The notes under the pieces: generated by a model
The model's database searches: none
What the model was told of the DNA's origin: nothing
Seen by the model: only the letters and a program-made list of their open reading frames with translations
Program-made: the position numbers and the translations under genes
Origin: Nesterenkonia halotolerans
GTDB taxonomy: Bacteria > Actinomycetota > Actinomycetes > Actinomycetales > Micrococcaceae
Reading direction: 5' to 3'
Assembly: GCF_014874065.1 (NCBI RefSeq)
Contig: NZ_JADBEE010000001.1
Coordinates: forward strand, 1,364,001 to 1,428,000
Length of the DNA stretch: 64,000 nt
Shown: positions 52,455-62,106 of the stretch, piece by piece
Position numbering within the stretch: position 1 is the first letter of the stretch
Layout of the letters: the number at the start of each line of letters is the position of its first letter

Positions 52455-53405
52455 TCAGGCTCCCTTCTGTGCCGAGGTATGGGGGAGGGGCGCGTCGTCG
52501 GTGGTCGCCGGCTCAGCGGCGGCCGCCAACGGTGAGCGACTCTTGCGCCGCAGGCTCAGCTTCGAGAAGCCCTTCCACTGGGGCAGCAGCAGCGCCGCGA
52601 CCACGAGGACAGCGGACATGAGCTTCATGTCGTTCGGGTTCAGCCCGATGTTCAGCGCGAACTGGATCGCCAGCCGATAGACCACGGCGCCCAGGATCAC
52701 CGCAAGGGTGGCCTGGATGACGGTGCGGCTGCCGAAGATCGCCTGGCCCACGATCACCGAGGCCAGACCGACCAGGATGAGTCCGATGCCCATGCCGATG
52801 TCGGCGAAGCCCTGATGCTGAGCCACCACGGCGCCGGCGATGCCGACCAACCCGTTGGAGAGCATCAGGCCGATGATCTTCTGCCGGTCGGTGCTGACGG
52901 CGAAGGAGCTGATCATCTGTTCGTTGTCGCCGGTGGCGCGCAGCGCCAGACCGTTGTCGGTCTGCAGATACCAGTCCATCACCAGCTTGAAGAGCAGCGC
53001 GACGACGGCGAGCACGGCCACGGAGGTCCAGCCCACGCCGGTGAACCCGCGCATCATCGAGATCACGGTGTCCTGGCCCAGCAGCGGCACATTGGCCCCG
53101 TCCATGATGCGCAGGTTGATCGAGTACAGCCCGATCATCGTCAGGATGCCGGCAAGCAGGCCGTTGATGTTTCCCTTGGTGTGCAGCAGGCCGGTGATCA
53201 GGCCCGCCAGGCTTCCGACCACGAAGGCCACGGCGGTGGCCAGGAACGGGTCGACTTCGTTGGTGATCAGGATGGCTGCGGTGGCAGCGCCTGAGGTGAA
53301 GGAGCCGTCGACGGTCAGGTCGGGGAAGTTCAGAATTCTGAAGGTCAGGTACACGCCCAGGGCCATGATCGCGTAGATCAGCCCGAGCTCGAATGCAGTG
53401 ATCAT
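52455..53405 (-). CDS. ABC transporter permease (TrpY-like)
   Basis: A 316-residue permease with about eight to nine hydrophobic segments in the branched-chain-amino-acid permease-like (BPD_transp_2) pattern. Markers are LGVYLTFRILNFPDLTVDGSFTSGAA at the N-terminus and LVGLASVIVGQAIFG. It lies between the binding-protein and ATPase genes. Such TrpXYZ-type systems import tryptophan or related small molecules. The ligand here is unproven. Confidence 0.9.
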   Translation of the reverse strand: MITAFELGLIYAIMALGVYLTFRILNFPDLTVDGSFTSGAATAAILITNEVDPFLATAVAFVVGSLAGLITGLLHTKGNINGLLAGILTMIGLYSINLRIMDGANVPLLGQDTVISMMRGFTGVGWTSVAVLAVVALLFKLVMDWYLQTDNGLALRATGDNEQMISSFAVSTDRQKIIGLMLSNGLVGIAGAVVAQHQGFADIGMGIGLILVGLASVIVGQAIFGSRTVIQATLAVILGAVVYRLAIQFALNIGLNPNDMKLMSAVLVVAALLLPQWKGFSKLSLRRKSRSPLAAAAEPATTDDAPLPHTSAQKGA

Positions 53406-53469
53406 GTGTCCTCAATCGTCGTCGCGACCGGGTCATCGGCCGTCGGCGGGTCCACGTCCACCCAGGCCG

Positions 53470-53509
53470 CGGGCGCCGGTCCAGCCTGGTGAGGCTGTTC
53501 CGGCGCCCG
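53470..53509. other. Strong intercistronic hairpin between binding protein and permease genes
   Basis: A 10-bp GC stem (CGGGCGCCGG with its complement) encloses a second stem (AGCC/GGCT), in the 176-bp gap between the substrate-binding gene and the permease gene. It has no T-run. Such hairpins often stabilise the upstream message so that the binding protein outnumbers the permease. Confidence 0.6.
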
Positions 53510-53581
53510 GCCAGATGGTCAGTTTCGGTCAAGGTCGACGCGCGCCGACCGTGGAGGTTGAATCAGCTCGCCCGCGGGGGC

Positions 53582-54640
53582 TCACTCCTCCTCTTCGGCG
53601 GCTTCGTCACCCTCTGCAGGGTCCTCGGCGTCGACATCTTCACCGACGACGACGTCGGCGCGATCCAGCAGCTCCTGGTCCAGTTCGACACCCATGGCCT
53701 CCGCGGCCTCAGGGTTGACGACGAGCTCCAGCTCCTCCAGAGTCTCCACTGCCATGGTGGCGGGGTCCTCCCCGTCTTCGAGGATCCGGATGGCCATCTC
53801 GCCGGCCTGGCGACCGAGGTCCATGTAGTTCAGCCCATAGGTGGCCACCGAGCCGCGGATCACCGAGTCACCCTCGGAGGCGATCACCGGGATGCTGTTC
53901 TGCTGGCCATACTGCAGCACTGATTCCAGCGCCGAGACGACGGCGTTGTCGGTGGGGACCCAGATCGCGTCCACGTCGAGAGATTCCACGCCCTGCTGGA
54001 CCTCGGAAGAGTTCGAGATCGTGGCCTCCTGAATCTCCAGGCCGAGCTCCTCGGCGGCCTCCTGTGCCAGCTCCACCTGGACCTCGGAGTTGGCTTCGCC
54101 GGAGGAGTACACGATGCCCACGGTCTCGGCATCGGGGGCGATCTCCTGGAGCAGCTCGAACTGCTCCATGACCGGGTTCAGGTCGGAGGCTCCGGTGATG
54201 TTGGCCCCGGGCTCCTCCCAGGAGTCCGCCAGGCCGGCTTCCACCGGATCGGTGACCGAGGAGAAGACGATCGGCTTGTCCGTGATGGCCTGAGCCGCTG
54301 CCTGCGAGGTCGGCGTCGCGATCGAGTGGATCAGGTCCATATCGGAGGAGGCAAAGGTGCCGGCGATGTTGCTCGCCGTCGCCTGCTCGCCCTGGGCGTT
54401 CTGCTCGTCCCACTCCACCTCGAGTCCGGCGTCCTCGAAAGCTGCCTTGAAGCCGTCGCGGGCCTCATCCAACGAGGGGTGGGAGACGATCTGGGTGATG
54501 CCGATCGAGTAGCTGCCGCCTTCTTCGCCGGCTGCACTCTCCGCATCCTCTCCCTCGCTGGCGCCGCCGCAGGCGGTCAGCATCAGGGCCGTGGTGGCGA
54601 CCGCCGCGGAGAGCCTCAGGGTGTACGTGCTGTTTCTCAT
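53582..54640 (-). CDS. ABC transporter substrate-binding lipoprotein (TrpX-like)
   Basis: A 352-residue lipoprotein. The signal peptide ends in the lipobox LTAC (Cys about 24), followed by an acidic linker. The ABC_sub_bind domain shows IGITQIVSHPSLDEARDGFKAAFEDAG, KPIVFSSVTDPVEAGL, VGIVYSSGEANS and GLNYMDLGRQAGEMAIRIL. The C-terminus is a long Asp/Glu-rich tail. AGAGGA lies six bases before the ATG at 54640. It is first in the operon. Confidence 0.92.
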   Translation of the reverse strand: MRNSTYTLRLSAAVATTALMLTACGGASEGEDAESAAGEEGGSYSIGITQIVSHPSLDEARDGFKAAFEDAGLEVEWDEQNAQGEQATASNIAGTFASSDMDLIHSIATPTSQAAAQAITDKPIVFSSVTDPVEAGLADSWEEPGANITGASDLNPVMEQFELLQEIAPDAETVGIVYSSGEANSEVQVELAQEAAEELGLEIQEATISNSSEVQQGVESLDVDAIWVPTDNAVVSALESVLQYGQQNSIPVIASEGDSVIRGSVATYGLNYMDLGRQAGEMAIRILEDGEDPATMAVETLEELELVVNPEAAEAMGVELDQELLDRADVVVGEDVDAEDPAEGDEAAEEEE

Positions 54641-54699
54641 CAATGGTCCTCTTCTGTGGTGCGTATAAATGGTGCGAGTGATTCGGCTGATCGGGTGAT

Positions 54700-56082
54700 T
54701 CAGCTGGTGGGGGTGGTCGAGCGCGCCCCGGGAGTCACGGAGAACTCCTCACGCTCGCTGTCGTCATTGAGGTTGATGCCCTGCAGCTTCTTCGGGACCA
54801 CCGAGACGGCCAGGAAGGAGATGATCGCCAGCACGGAGATGTAGAGACCGATCAGCCAGGACTGTCCCGTGGCGTTGAGGATGCTCTGTGCAATGGTGGC
54901 GGCGAAGGCTCCGCCGATGATCGAGCCGAGTGCGTAGCCGATCGAGACTCCGGAGAAGCGGATGGAGACGGGGAACATCTCGGCATACAGCGCCGACTGC
55001 GGGCCGTAGGACGGGCCGAGACCCATGGTCAGGATGAAGATGGCCAGGGCGAACAGCGGCAGCGAGGCGGTGTCGAGCAGGAACCACATGGGGACCGACC
55101 AGACGATGATGATGCCGTAGCCGATCTGGAAGGTCTTGACCCGGCCGATGCGGTCCGAGATCCAGCCGCCGTAGAGCGTGAAGATCAGCCAGCCCACGCC
55201 GCCGATCAGCGAGGCGATGAGCGTGTCGTTGCGCTCCATGCCCAGGGTGTTCACACCATAGGCCGCGAAGAAGGCGATCACCAGGTAGCCGGCCGCGTTG
55301 TTTGCGGCGAAGATCAGCGCGGCGAGGAAGGTGAACTTCTTGTGCGTGGTGAGCAGCTCTTTCAGGGGAGCCGAGGACTCCTTTTTGCGCTCCTTCATCT
55401 CCAGGAAGACCGGGGATTCGTCGACCTTCATGCGGATGAAGAAGCCCACGAGGATCAACACGAAGGAGAACAGGAACGGCACGCGCCAGCCCCAGGAGAT
55501 GAACTGCTCCTCGGTGGTCACCGCGTTGAGCGCGAACATGAAGCCGGTGGCCAGCAGCATCCCGATGGGGACACCGATCTGTGGATAGGCGCCGAAGAGG
55601 CCGCGCTTATGCCGCGGCGCATGTTCGACGGCGAGCAGTGCAGCGCCACCCCATTCTCCGCCGGCGGAGAGACCCTGAAGCACGCGCAGCAGGATCAGCA
55701 GGATCGGTGCAGCCACACCCCAGGTGGCGTGGGTGGGCAGCAGGCCGATGAGCACGGTGGCGCCACCCATCCCCATCAAGGTCATGACCAGAACCGCCTT
55801 TCGGCCATACCGGTCACCCATCCAGCCCGCGAGGATCGCGCCGAGCGGACGGAACAGGAAGGAGATGCCGACTGAGGCCCAGGCGACGATCTGCGCCAGC
55901 GCCGCGTTCTCCTCACCGAGTGGCTCGAAGTACAACATGGCCAGCACGAAGCCGGCTGCCTGCGCGTAGATGAAGAAGTCGTACCACTCGATGGTGGTGC
56001 CGACGAGGGTGCCTGCGAGGACCTTCTTCTCCTCACGGGTCAGCGCATGCCCCTCGCTGCTGAGGTAGGTGGACTGGCTCAT
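54700..56082 (-). CDS. MHS-family MFS transporter, candidate aromatic-acid importer
   Basis: A 460-residue metabolite:H+ symporter family protein with 12 hydrophobic segments. GTTIEWYDFFIYAQAAGFV at the N-terminus and GWMGDRYGRKAVLVMTLMGMG are MHS signatures (ShiA, ProP and KgtP relatives). The ATG at 56082 with an upstream GGAG was preferred to an earlier codon. The shared TetR operator (site E) about 100 bp upstream, otherwise found only before paa units here, suggests that it imports phenylacetate. That is inference. Confidence 0.88.
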   Translation of the reverse strand: MSQSTYLSSEGHALTREEKKVLAGTLVGTTIEWYDFFIYAQAAGFVLAMLYFEPLGEENAALAQIVAWASVGISFLFRPLGAILAGWMGDRYGRKAVLVMTLMGMGGATVLIGLLPTHATWGVAAPILLILLRVLQGLSAGGEWGGAALLAVEHAPRHKRGLFGAYPQIGVPIGMLLATGFMFALNAVTTEEQFISWGWRVPFLFSFVLILVGFFIRMKVDESPVFLEMKERKKESSAPLKELLTTHKKFTFLAALIFAANNAAGYLVIAFFAAYGVNTLGMERNDTLIASLIGGVGWLIFTLYGGWISDRIGRVKTFQIGYGIIIVWSVPMWFLLDTASLPLFALAIFILTMGLGPSYGPQSALYAEMFPVSIRFSGVSIGYALGSIIGGAFAATIAQSILNATGQSWLIGLYISVLAIISFLAVSVVPKKLQGINLNDDSEREEFSVTPGARSTTPTS

Positions 56083-56184
56083 ATCTGCTCCAAGTGCTGG
56101 ACACGTCGCGTGGACGTACGAGTGATTCATGGATGTCGTCTGTGATCCAGGTCACGGACATGAGCGCCAATGTATCAGATTAAA

Positions 56185-56204
56185 TGACCGAACGGTTGGT
56201 CAGT
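56185..56204. promoter_or_regulatory. Candidate Paa-regulon TetR operator, site E
   Basis: TGACCGAACGGTTGGTCAGT (reverse complement ACTGACCAACCGTTCGGTCA) lies between the divergent MHS transporter (start 56082) and the acyltransferase (start 56312). It matches the ACTGACC half and the GGTC core of the consensus. Confidence 0.6.
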
Positions 56205-56311
56205 CTCGTGACCTGCAGAAACCTCGTCGGCTACAGTGATTTCAGTGGTTTCGCGCCAGCTGCCTCGCGATTCCTCTTTCCTGATCGCCAGAGAGAGCCA
56301 GTTCCAGGACC

Positions 56312-57322
56312 ATGCCCCACCCATCTGCTGAGTCGACGCAGCGCATGCAGTGGATGGACCTGCTGCGTGGAGTGGCGGTGCTGCTGGTCGTGGTGCTCCA
56401 CGGCTCAGACATCCCGCGGGCGAACGGCATCGAGGTCCCGCAGTGGGCTCAGCTGAATCTGTACCTGGAACCGTTCCGCATGCCGCTGCTGATGTTCCTC
56501 TCCGGCACTCTGCTGCCACGCTCCCTGCGCAAGCCCGCCGCCGGATACCTCTGGGGCAAGTTCGGCGCCGTCGTCTGGCCGCTGATGGTCTGGCTGATCG
56601 GCTTCGGGGTGCTGATCTACCGGGGCGGCCCCGGAGATCCCGGCTACTGGCAGACCGGGGACTACCTCTGGTTCCTCATGGCACTGACCCTCTGCTACCT
56701 GGTCGGTCTGCTCTTCAAACCGCTGCTCACTCGACCGCTGCTGTTCACCGCTGTCGCCGCATCGCTCTTTGTGGCCATGGTCTTCACTCGCCACTCGATC
56801 GAGGTGGACCAGGCGCTGCTGAATCGCACGTTGTACTACGGCGCGTTCTTCTTCCTCGGCGCCGCCAGCGCCCGGCTGCTCTCGCGGTGGACCCGCGCCC
56901 CCTGGCTGCTCGTCGCAGCCCTTGCGGTGGCAGTGGCATGGTTGGCACACCACGGGCTGGAGAGCCCAGAGTTTCGGGCTGGCACGATCTACGCGGCTCC
57001 CACCGCCGTGCTCGGAATCGCCCTGATCCTGTGGGTGGCGCCACGAATTCCGGCGGGACGGGTCAATCGCTTCATGCAGTGGGCGGGGCGGAATTCGATC
57101 GTCGTCTATGTCAGCCATTTTCCGATCATCATCCTTCTCCACCGCTGGATCGATCAGCTCGGAGTGGGCGCCGGGGTCCATGTCGCGGTCTGCACCGGGG
57201 GAGGGCTCGCGCTGACCCTCGTGGTCGTCTGGCTGCGCCCCTGGACGCGCTGGCTCTACACCGTCCCGGGGAACCGCAAGGTGGCGCAGCGGCTCGCGGC
57301 GGGCGCCGCTCAACGAGGCTGA
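56312..57322 (+). CDS. Acyltransferase_3-family membrane protein
   Basis: A 336-residue integral membrane protein with about ten hydrophobic segments. QWMDLLRGVAVLLVVVLHGSDIP at the N-terminus is the acyltransferase_3 signature, with the conserved Arg and His, and QWAGRNSIVVYVSHFPIIILLH lies near the C-terminus. Such proteins acylate cell-wall or surface glycans. No strong ribosome-binding site precedes the ATG. It is divergent from the MHS transporter and 83 bp upstream of dnaX. Confidence 0.85.
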   Translation: MPHPSAESTQRMQWMDLLRGVAVLLVVVLHGSDIPRANGIEVPQWAQLNLYLEPFRMPLLMFLSGTLLPRSLRKPAAGYLWGKFGAVVWPLMVWLIGFGVLIYRGGPGDPGYWQTGDYLWFLMALTLCYLVGLLFKPLLTRPLLFTAVAASLFVAMVFTRHSIEVDQALLNRTLYYGAFFFLGAASARLLSRWTRAPWLLVAALAVAVAWLAHHGLESPEFRAGTIYAAPTAVLGIALILWVAPRIPAGRVNRFMQWAGRNSIVVYVSHFPIIILLHRWIDQLGVGAGVHVAVCTGGGLALTLVVVWLRPWTRWLYTVPGNRKVAQRLAAGAAQRG

Positions 57323-57405
57323 TCCTGCCCTCCCCCGAGCCCCACGAGTTTCGGCGGACCCCCGCTGAATGCGCATGTCCGAGGGAGCAGATAAGGTTTC
57401 TGACT

Positions 57406-60132
57406 GTGAGCACCGCCCTGTACCGCCGCTATCGCCCCGACACCTTCGCCGAGGTGATCGGGCAAGAGCATGTCACCGCTCCGCTGATGACAGCCCTGGG
57501 CAAGGACGCGGTCTCCCACGCCTACCTCTTCTCCGGCCCCCGTGGCTGCGGCAAGACCACCTCGGCGCGGATCCTCGCCCGTTGCCTGAACTGTGCGCAG
57601 GGGCCCACCGGGACTCCCTGCGGAGTGTGCGACTCCTGTGTAGACCTCGCCACCGGCGGATCCGGCTCGCTGGATGTCATCGAGATCGACGCCGCGAGTC
57701 ACGGCGGCGTGGACGATGCTCGTGATCTCCGAGAGCGAGCCACCTTCGCCCCGGTTCGGGACCGCTACAAGATCTTCATCATCGATGAGGCGCACATGGT
57801 CACGGCGGCGGGCTTCAACGCGCTGCTCAAGATCGTCGAAGAGCCGCCGGAGCACATCAAGTTCATCTTCGCGACCACGGAGCCGGACAAGGTCATCGGC
57901 ACGATCCGCTCCCGCACGCACCACTACCCCTTCCGGCTGGTGCCGCCCGAGCCGCTCATGGACTACCTGCACCGGCTCTGCGAACAGGAGTCCGTGAGCG
58001 TGGCACCTGGCGTCCTGCCGCTGGTGATCCGCGCCGGGGGCGGTTCGGTCCGCGACACGCTCTCCGTGCTGGATCAGCTGATCGCCGGCTCCACCGACAG
58101 CGGGCTCGACTACGACCGCGCGACGGCGCTGCTCGGCTTCACCCACGCCACCCTGCTCGATGACGTGGTGGACTCCGTGGCGAGCCTCGACGGGGCCACC
58201 GCGTTCGCCGTGGTCGACCGGGTCGTCCAGTCCGGGCAGGACCCGCGACGATTCGTCGAGGACCTCCTGGAGCGGCTGCGCGATCTGATCATCGTGAAGT
58301 CCGTGCCGGAGAACCCCGGCGCGATCCTGCGCGGGGTACCCGAGGACCAGATCCGGGTGATGCAGACCCAGGCGGGAAAGCTGGGCTCGGCCGAGCTCTC
58401 CCGGGCGGCAGACATCACGGCCCAGGCGCTGACCGACATGGTCGGCGCCACCTCCCCCAAGCTGCACCTCGAGCTGCTGATGGCGAGGCTGCTGCTGCCC
58501 CACGCCGAACAGGGTCATTCCTCGGTCGCCGCACGGCTGGAACGCGTGGAGCGACGGCTGGACTTCTCTGCCGGTGCCGGCGTGACTCCCGAGCCCGAAC
58601 CGCAGCCAGCGTCGTCGACCCCCACGCAGGCCGCACCTCATGCCCAGTCCAGCCAGCAGGCGCAGCCCGGCGCAGAGTCCGCGCGCCAGCCGCAGGCGAC
58701 CTCCGCACCCGCGCCCCAGTCGGGGACGGGACCGGATCGCGGTCCACAGCCCGATCGCAGAGCACCGGGCGACCCCGAGCCCCAGCCCGATCGCGAACCA
58801 CAGCGCCCACCGAAGAGTGAGGGTGAACAGCCGTGGGAGCCCGCCACACCCGCCGCCGAGCCCACTGCCGCTGAACAGCCAGATCCCGCGCAGGAGGAAC
58901 CGTCGCTCTCCCAGCCGACGCCGGCAGCTGAATCTTCCGCTGCTGCTGCGGCACCAAGAACCGGCGAGCCCTCCCCCGCCACGCCTGTGACGCCACAGCC
59001 CGCCGCTCAGTCCGAGTCCTCCACCGGGGTCTCCCCTGCTGAGATGATGCGCCGAGCCTGGCCAGACATCGTGGATTCGCTGAAATCGCAGTCAAGGATG
59101 CTCTGGATGCTGGTCAAGGGCAACGTGGAAGTAGGCGATTTCGACGGCCAGACCCTGACCCTGAACTTCGCCAACGAAGGCGCGAAGTCCACGTTCGCGA
59201 ATCGACATGGCGAGCAGGCGCTGAACTCGGCAGTCCAGGACGTGCTGGGCATGCAGGTGCGCTTGACGCTCAACAGCGGTGGATCCTCGTCCCCGGGTGG
59301 TGGTGGCGGCCCAAAAGCTGACCGCCGGCTGAGCCCGGCGGACGCAGGGGATGCGCAGACCGTGGGCGGGAGCCCATCATCTGCCGATGACCCTGCCGAT
59401 GACCCTGCCGACGGGTCGCCAGCGTGGGTTCAGGAAGAGCCCCCCGAGCCCTATGACCCCGGGTTCTACGAGGCCCCACCAGAACCCCCGGCTGAAGCAC
59501 CGTCGCCGCGCCCCGCTGAACCCGAGCAGCTCGAACCTGAGCAGCTCGAGCGCGACCGGGACGAACTCGACCGGGACCCCAACCCAGCCGCCGCTTCGGC
59601 GTCGTCGTCTGACATCCCCCCGAGCGAACCCGAGTCGTATAAGCCGCTGGAGACGAAGCCTCCGGTCCCTGCGTTCGCGCGCCGGGCCTCGGCTGGTCCT
59701 CGCTCCGGCAGCAGCCCCGTCAGTACGACGAGCCAGTCGGAGAGCCCAACCGCTGCGCCGGCGGCTGCCCCGGCGAGTGGTGGCGCTCCCAGCCGGGCTG
59801 CCGAGATACGACGGCGGCTCGCTCAGCGGCGAGGCGAGGCGGCTCCCGCCCCGACGGAACCACCGACTGATCACGACCACCCGGCGCCCCCGCCTGATCC
59901 GGCCTGGGATTCGGGACCTCCCAGTGACTACGACCAGGCGGCTCCGCCGTCGTGGGCTCAGCCTCCTGGCGCTCCCGGAACAGGCGCTCCCAAGGGAACG
60001 GAGCCCGAGGACATCGCCAGCGAGGACGATGTCGCCCTGGAACACTCCGGGGTCTTCGGTCGCAAGGCCTTCGAGAAGCACCTCGGAGCCACGCTTCTTG
60101 AGGAACGCTGGCTCAACGAGCAAGCCCGATAG
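57406..60132 (+). CDS. dnaX: DNA polymerase III subunits gamma/tau
   Basis: The clamp-loader ATPase, 908 residues. It starts at GTG with [21 protein letters not shown]. Walker A is GPRGCGKT (44-51), a zinc module uses Cys63, 72, 75 and 78, Walker B is [10 protein letters not shown], and the sensor region is [18 protein letters not shown]. After about residue 380 comes a very long Pro/Glu/Gln/Ala-rich linker, then a tau-like helical segment ([27 protein letters not shown]), another low-complexity stretch and a conserved C-terminal tail. It is longer than most DnaX proteins. It is followed by recR. Confidence 0.97.
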   Translation: MSTALYRRYRPDTFAEVIGQEHVTAPLMTALGKDAVSHAYLFSGPRGCGKTTSARILARCLNCAQGPTGTPCGVCDSCVDLATGGSGSLDVIEIDAASHGGVDDARDLRERATFAPVRDRYKIFIIDEAHMVTAAGFNALLKIVEEPPEHIKFIFATTEPDKVIGTIRSRTHHYPFRLVPPEPLMDYLHRLCEQESVSVAPGVLPLVIRAGGGSVRDTLSVLDQLIAGSTDSGLDYDRATALLGFTHATLLDDVVDSVASLDGATAFAVVDRVVQSGQDPRRFVEDLLERLRDLIIVKSVPENPGAILRGVPEDQIRVMQTQAGKLGSAELSRAADITAQALTDMVGATSPKLHLELLMARLLLPHAEQGHSSVAARLERVERRLDFSAGAGVTPEPEPQPASSTPTQAAPHAQSSQQAQPGAESARQPQATSAPAPQSGTGPDRGPQPDRRAPGDPEPQPDREPQRPPKSEGEQPWEPATPAAEPTAAEQPDPAQEEPSLSQPTPAAESSAAAAAPRTGEPSPATPVTPQPAAQSESSTGVSPAEMMRRAWPDIVDSLKSQSRMLWMLVKGNVEVGDFDGQTLTLNFANEGAKSTFANRHGEQALNSAVQDVLGMQVRLTLNSGGSSSPGGGGGPKADRRLSPADAGDAQTVGGSPSSADDPADDPADGSPAWVQEEPPEPYDPGFYEAPPEPPAEAPSPRPAEPEQLEPEQLERDRDELDRDPNPAAASASSSDIPPSEPESYKPLETKPPVPAFARRASAGPRSGSSPVSTTSQSESPTAAPAAAPASGGAPSRAAEIRRRLAQRRGEAAPAPTEPPTDHDHPAPPPDPAWDSGPPSDYDQAAPPSWAQPPGAPGTGAPKGTEPEDIASEDDVALEHSGVFGRKAFEKHLGATLLEERWLNEQAR
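59382..59405 (+). repeat. 12-bp tandem repeat in the dnaX linker
   Basis: TGCCGATGACCC is repeated twice in full plus seven further bases and encodes a DDPADDPAD stretch in the tau linker. The unit is a multiple of three, so copy changes stay in frame. Confidence 0.75.
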
Positions 60133-60170
60133 ACTCAACCACCACCCCACCTGGAAGGCTCGTCCCCACC

Positions 60171-60767
60171 GTGTATGAAGGCGCAGTCCAAGACCTGATC
60201 GACGAGCTCGGACGTCTCCCCGGCATCGGACCGAAGTCGGCCCAGCGCGTGGCCTTTCATATCCTCGAGGCCGACGGTGAGGACATGAAGCGGCTGGCGG
60301 ACGCGATCACCACCGTGAAGGAGAAGGTGAAGTTCTGCTCCATCTGCTTCAACGTCTCCGAGGAAGACACCTGCCGGATCTGCCAGGATTCCCGTCGCGA
60401 CTCCAGCCTGATCTGCGTGGTGGAGGAGTCCAAGGACGTCATGGCCATCGAGCGCACGCGATCCTTCCGCGGCCGGTACCACGTGCTGGGAGGCTCCATC
60501 AATCCGATCGCGGGCATCGGACCTGATCAGCTCCATATCCGTGAACTGCTGGGCCGCCTCTCCGATGACGCGATCCAAGAGGTCATCATCGCCACGGACC
60601 CGAACCTCGAAGGCGAGGCCACGGCCACGTACCTGTTCCGGATGCTGGGGTCCATCGGAATACCCGTCACCCGCCTGGCCTCTGGCCTGCCCGTAGGGGG
60701 CGATCTGGAGTATGCAGACGACGTCACACTGGGCCGCGCCTTTGAGGGCCGCCGCGCGATGTCCTGA
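60171..60767 (+). CDS. recR: Recombination protein RecR
   Basis: A 198-residue RecFOR-pathway protein. The N-terminal helix-hairpin-helix is [20 protein letters not shown]. The four-Cys zinc finger is [17 protein letters not shown], and the Toprim domain has [16 protein letters not shown] and [15 protein letters not shown]. The C-terminus has [24 protein letters not shown]. The GTG start matches the family N-terminus [13 protein letters not shown]. It lies 38 bp behind dnaX, a common bacterial pair. Confidence 0.98.
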   Translation: MYEGAVQDLIDELGRLPGIGPKSAQRVAFHILEADGEDMKRLADAITTVKEKVKFCSICFNVSEEDTCRICQDSRRDSSLICVVEESKDVMAIERTRSFRGRYHVLGGSINPIAGIGPDQLHIRELLGRLSDDAIQEVIIATDPNLEGEATATYLFRMLGSIGIPVTRLASGLPVGGDLEYADDVTLGRAFEGRRAMS

Positions 60768-61104
60768 CCCCCTCACCTGGCTGCTGTGGAGCACGCCGCA
60801 CAGATAGTTATGCAAGCGTGATCAGGTAATACTCAGGTTTCTACGAAACGTATTTCGGTGGGTTTACCCGCAGCGCGCATGCCTAGGCACGTCAGGCAAC
60901 CGCGCTCACACGCTGATCTAACCCAGGTTTTCCCGCACCCATTTCTGACTCCACTCCGCGGCTCTGTGTCTTGTCCTATCCGATCAATTCAGTTTCCAAA
61001 TCCTTTTTATCGGTCTAGCGTGTGAAGCCAGGTGGCTCGTCGCCCTCTCGTGGCACGGTCCATCGACTCGCACCAGACGAATCCAGAGGATGAGGTAAGC
61101 ACCG
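60768..61104. other. Gene-free stretch between recR and ehuB
   Basis: 337 bp without a plausible gene. It contains a small inverted repeat (CGAAA-N4-TTTCG at 60844-60857) and a weak promoter candidate for the transporter operon (TTTCCA at 60993-60998 and TAGCGT at 61016-61021, spacer 17). I see no terminator with a T-run after recR. Confidence 0.5.
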
Positions 61105-62007
61105 ATGAGGAACAAGACTTCTATGGCCGTCCGCGCCGGCGCGGTGAGCGCCGCGGCTCTTCTCGCCCTGACCGCCTGCGGCGGAGATGACGCCGAGAGC
61201 GACGAGGCGGCAGCCGACTCCGGCGAGGAGACGATCACCGTCGCAATCAACGGCGAAGAGCCTTACTCCTACATCACCGAAGAGGGTGAGCAGGAGGGCG
61301 CCACCATCGCCCTCGCCGAAGAGATCTTCGGGGAGATGGGCTACAGCGTGGAGGCGGAGCTGGTCCCCGATTGGGACAGCCTCATTCCCGGTCTCGGCGC
61401 TGAGCGCTATGACGCAGTCTCAGCGGGCATGTCGATCACGCCTGAGCGCTGTGCCGAGGCCTCGTTCGCCGAGCCCGAGATCATGTACACCACGGCACTG
61501 CTGGTGGAAGAGGGCAACCCCTACGGCGTGGAGAACCTCAACGACGTCGCCGAGGCCATGGAGTCCGGTGAGGACATCACCCTGGCCACGCTCTCCTCCG
61601 GCATTGAAGCCACCTACGTGGAGGAGCTGGGCATCGACGCCGAAGGCGTGGGCTCAGCCGATGACGGCATGGACATGGTCACCGGCGGTCGCGCCGACGT
61701 GTTCGCACTGACCGCGATCTCGCTGAGCGCCATGGCCGAGGACACGGAAGGCGTCGAGGTCACCGAGGGCTTCGTCCATGACATGGATGGCACGCTGCAG
61801 TACGGCGCAGGCTCCACCGTATTCCCCCAGGACTCAGACATGCTCGAGGAGTACAACGAGCACCTCGCCGAGCTCAAGGAGAGCGGTGAGCTGCTGGAGA
61901 TCATCGGTGAGTACGGCTTCACCGAAGCTGAGATCCCGCCCGCTGATCTGACTGCGGAGGCACTCTGCGAGGGCGACCTGGAATCGCTCCAGGACATCGA
62001 AGACTGA
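61105..62007 (+). CDS. ehuB: Ectoine/hydroxyectoine ABC transporter binding protein
   Basis: A 300-residue lipoprotein of solute-binding family 3. The lipobox is LTAC (Cys about 28), followed by an acidic linker. DWDSLIPGLGAERYDAVSAGMSITPERCAEASFAEPEI, with the ITPERC motif, matches EhuB-type binding proteins that capture ectoine and hydroxyectoine. Two permeases and an ATPase follow in the usual ehuBCDA order. A different compatible solute or amino acid remains possible. Confidence 0.82.
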   Translation: MRNKTSMAVRAGAVSAAALLALTACGGDDAESDEAAADSGEETITVAINGEEPYSYITEEGEQEGATIALAEEIFGEMGYSVEAELVPDWDSLIPGLGAERYDAVSAGMSITPERCAEASFAEPEIMYTTALLVEEGNPYGVENLNDVAEAMESGEDITLATLSSGIEATYVEELGIDAEGVGSADDGMDMVTGGRADVFALTAISLSAMAEDTEGVEVTEGFVHDMDGTLQYGAGSTVFPQDSDMLEEYNEHLAELKESGELLEIIGEYGFTEAEIPPADLTAEALCEGDLESLQDIED

Positions 62008-62106
62008 GCTGAGAACTTCGGAAACCTCACGGTGGTCGGCCCCTGAGAAGGGGTCGGCCACCGCTTCGGTGACATCACCTCCAGCAGAGAGGAACGACCT
62101 CCTACC

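Noticed and set aside
56350..57405. Upstream extension of the dnaX frame through the acyltransferase gene
   Set aside because: The extension is an out-of-frame reading of the acyltransferase. DnaX homology begins at the GTG at 57406.
57323..57405. Possible signal recognition particle RNA near dnaX
   Set aside because: In some actinobacteria this RNA lies by dnaX, but the conserved GGAAGCAGC-type core is absent here and I did not notice it elsewhere in the window.
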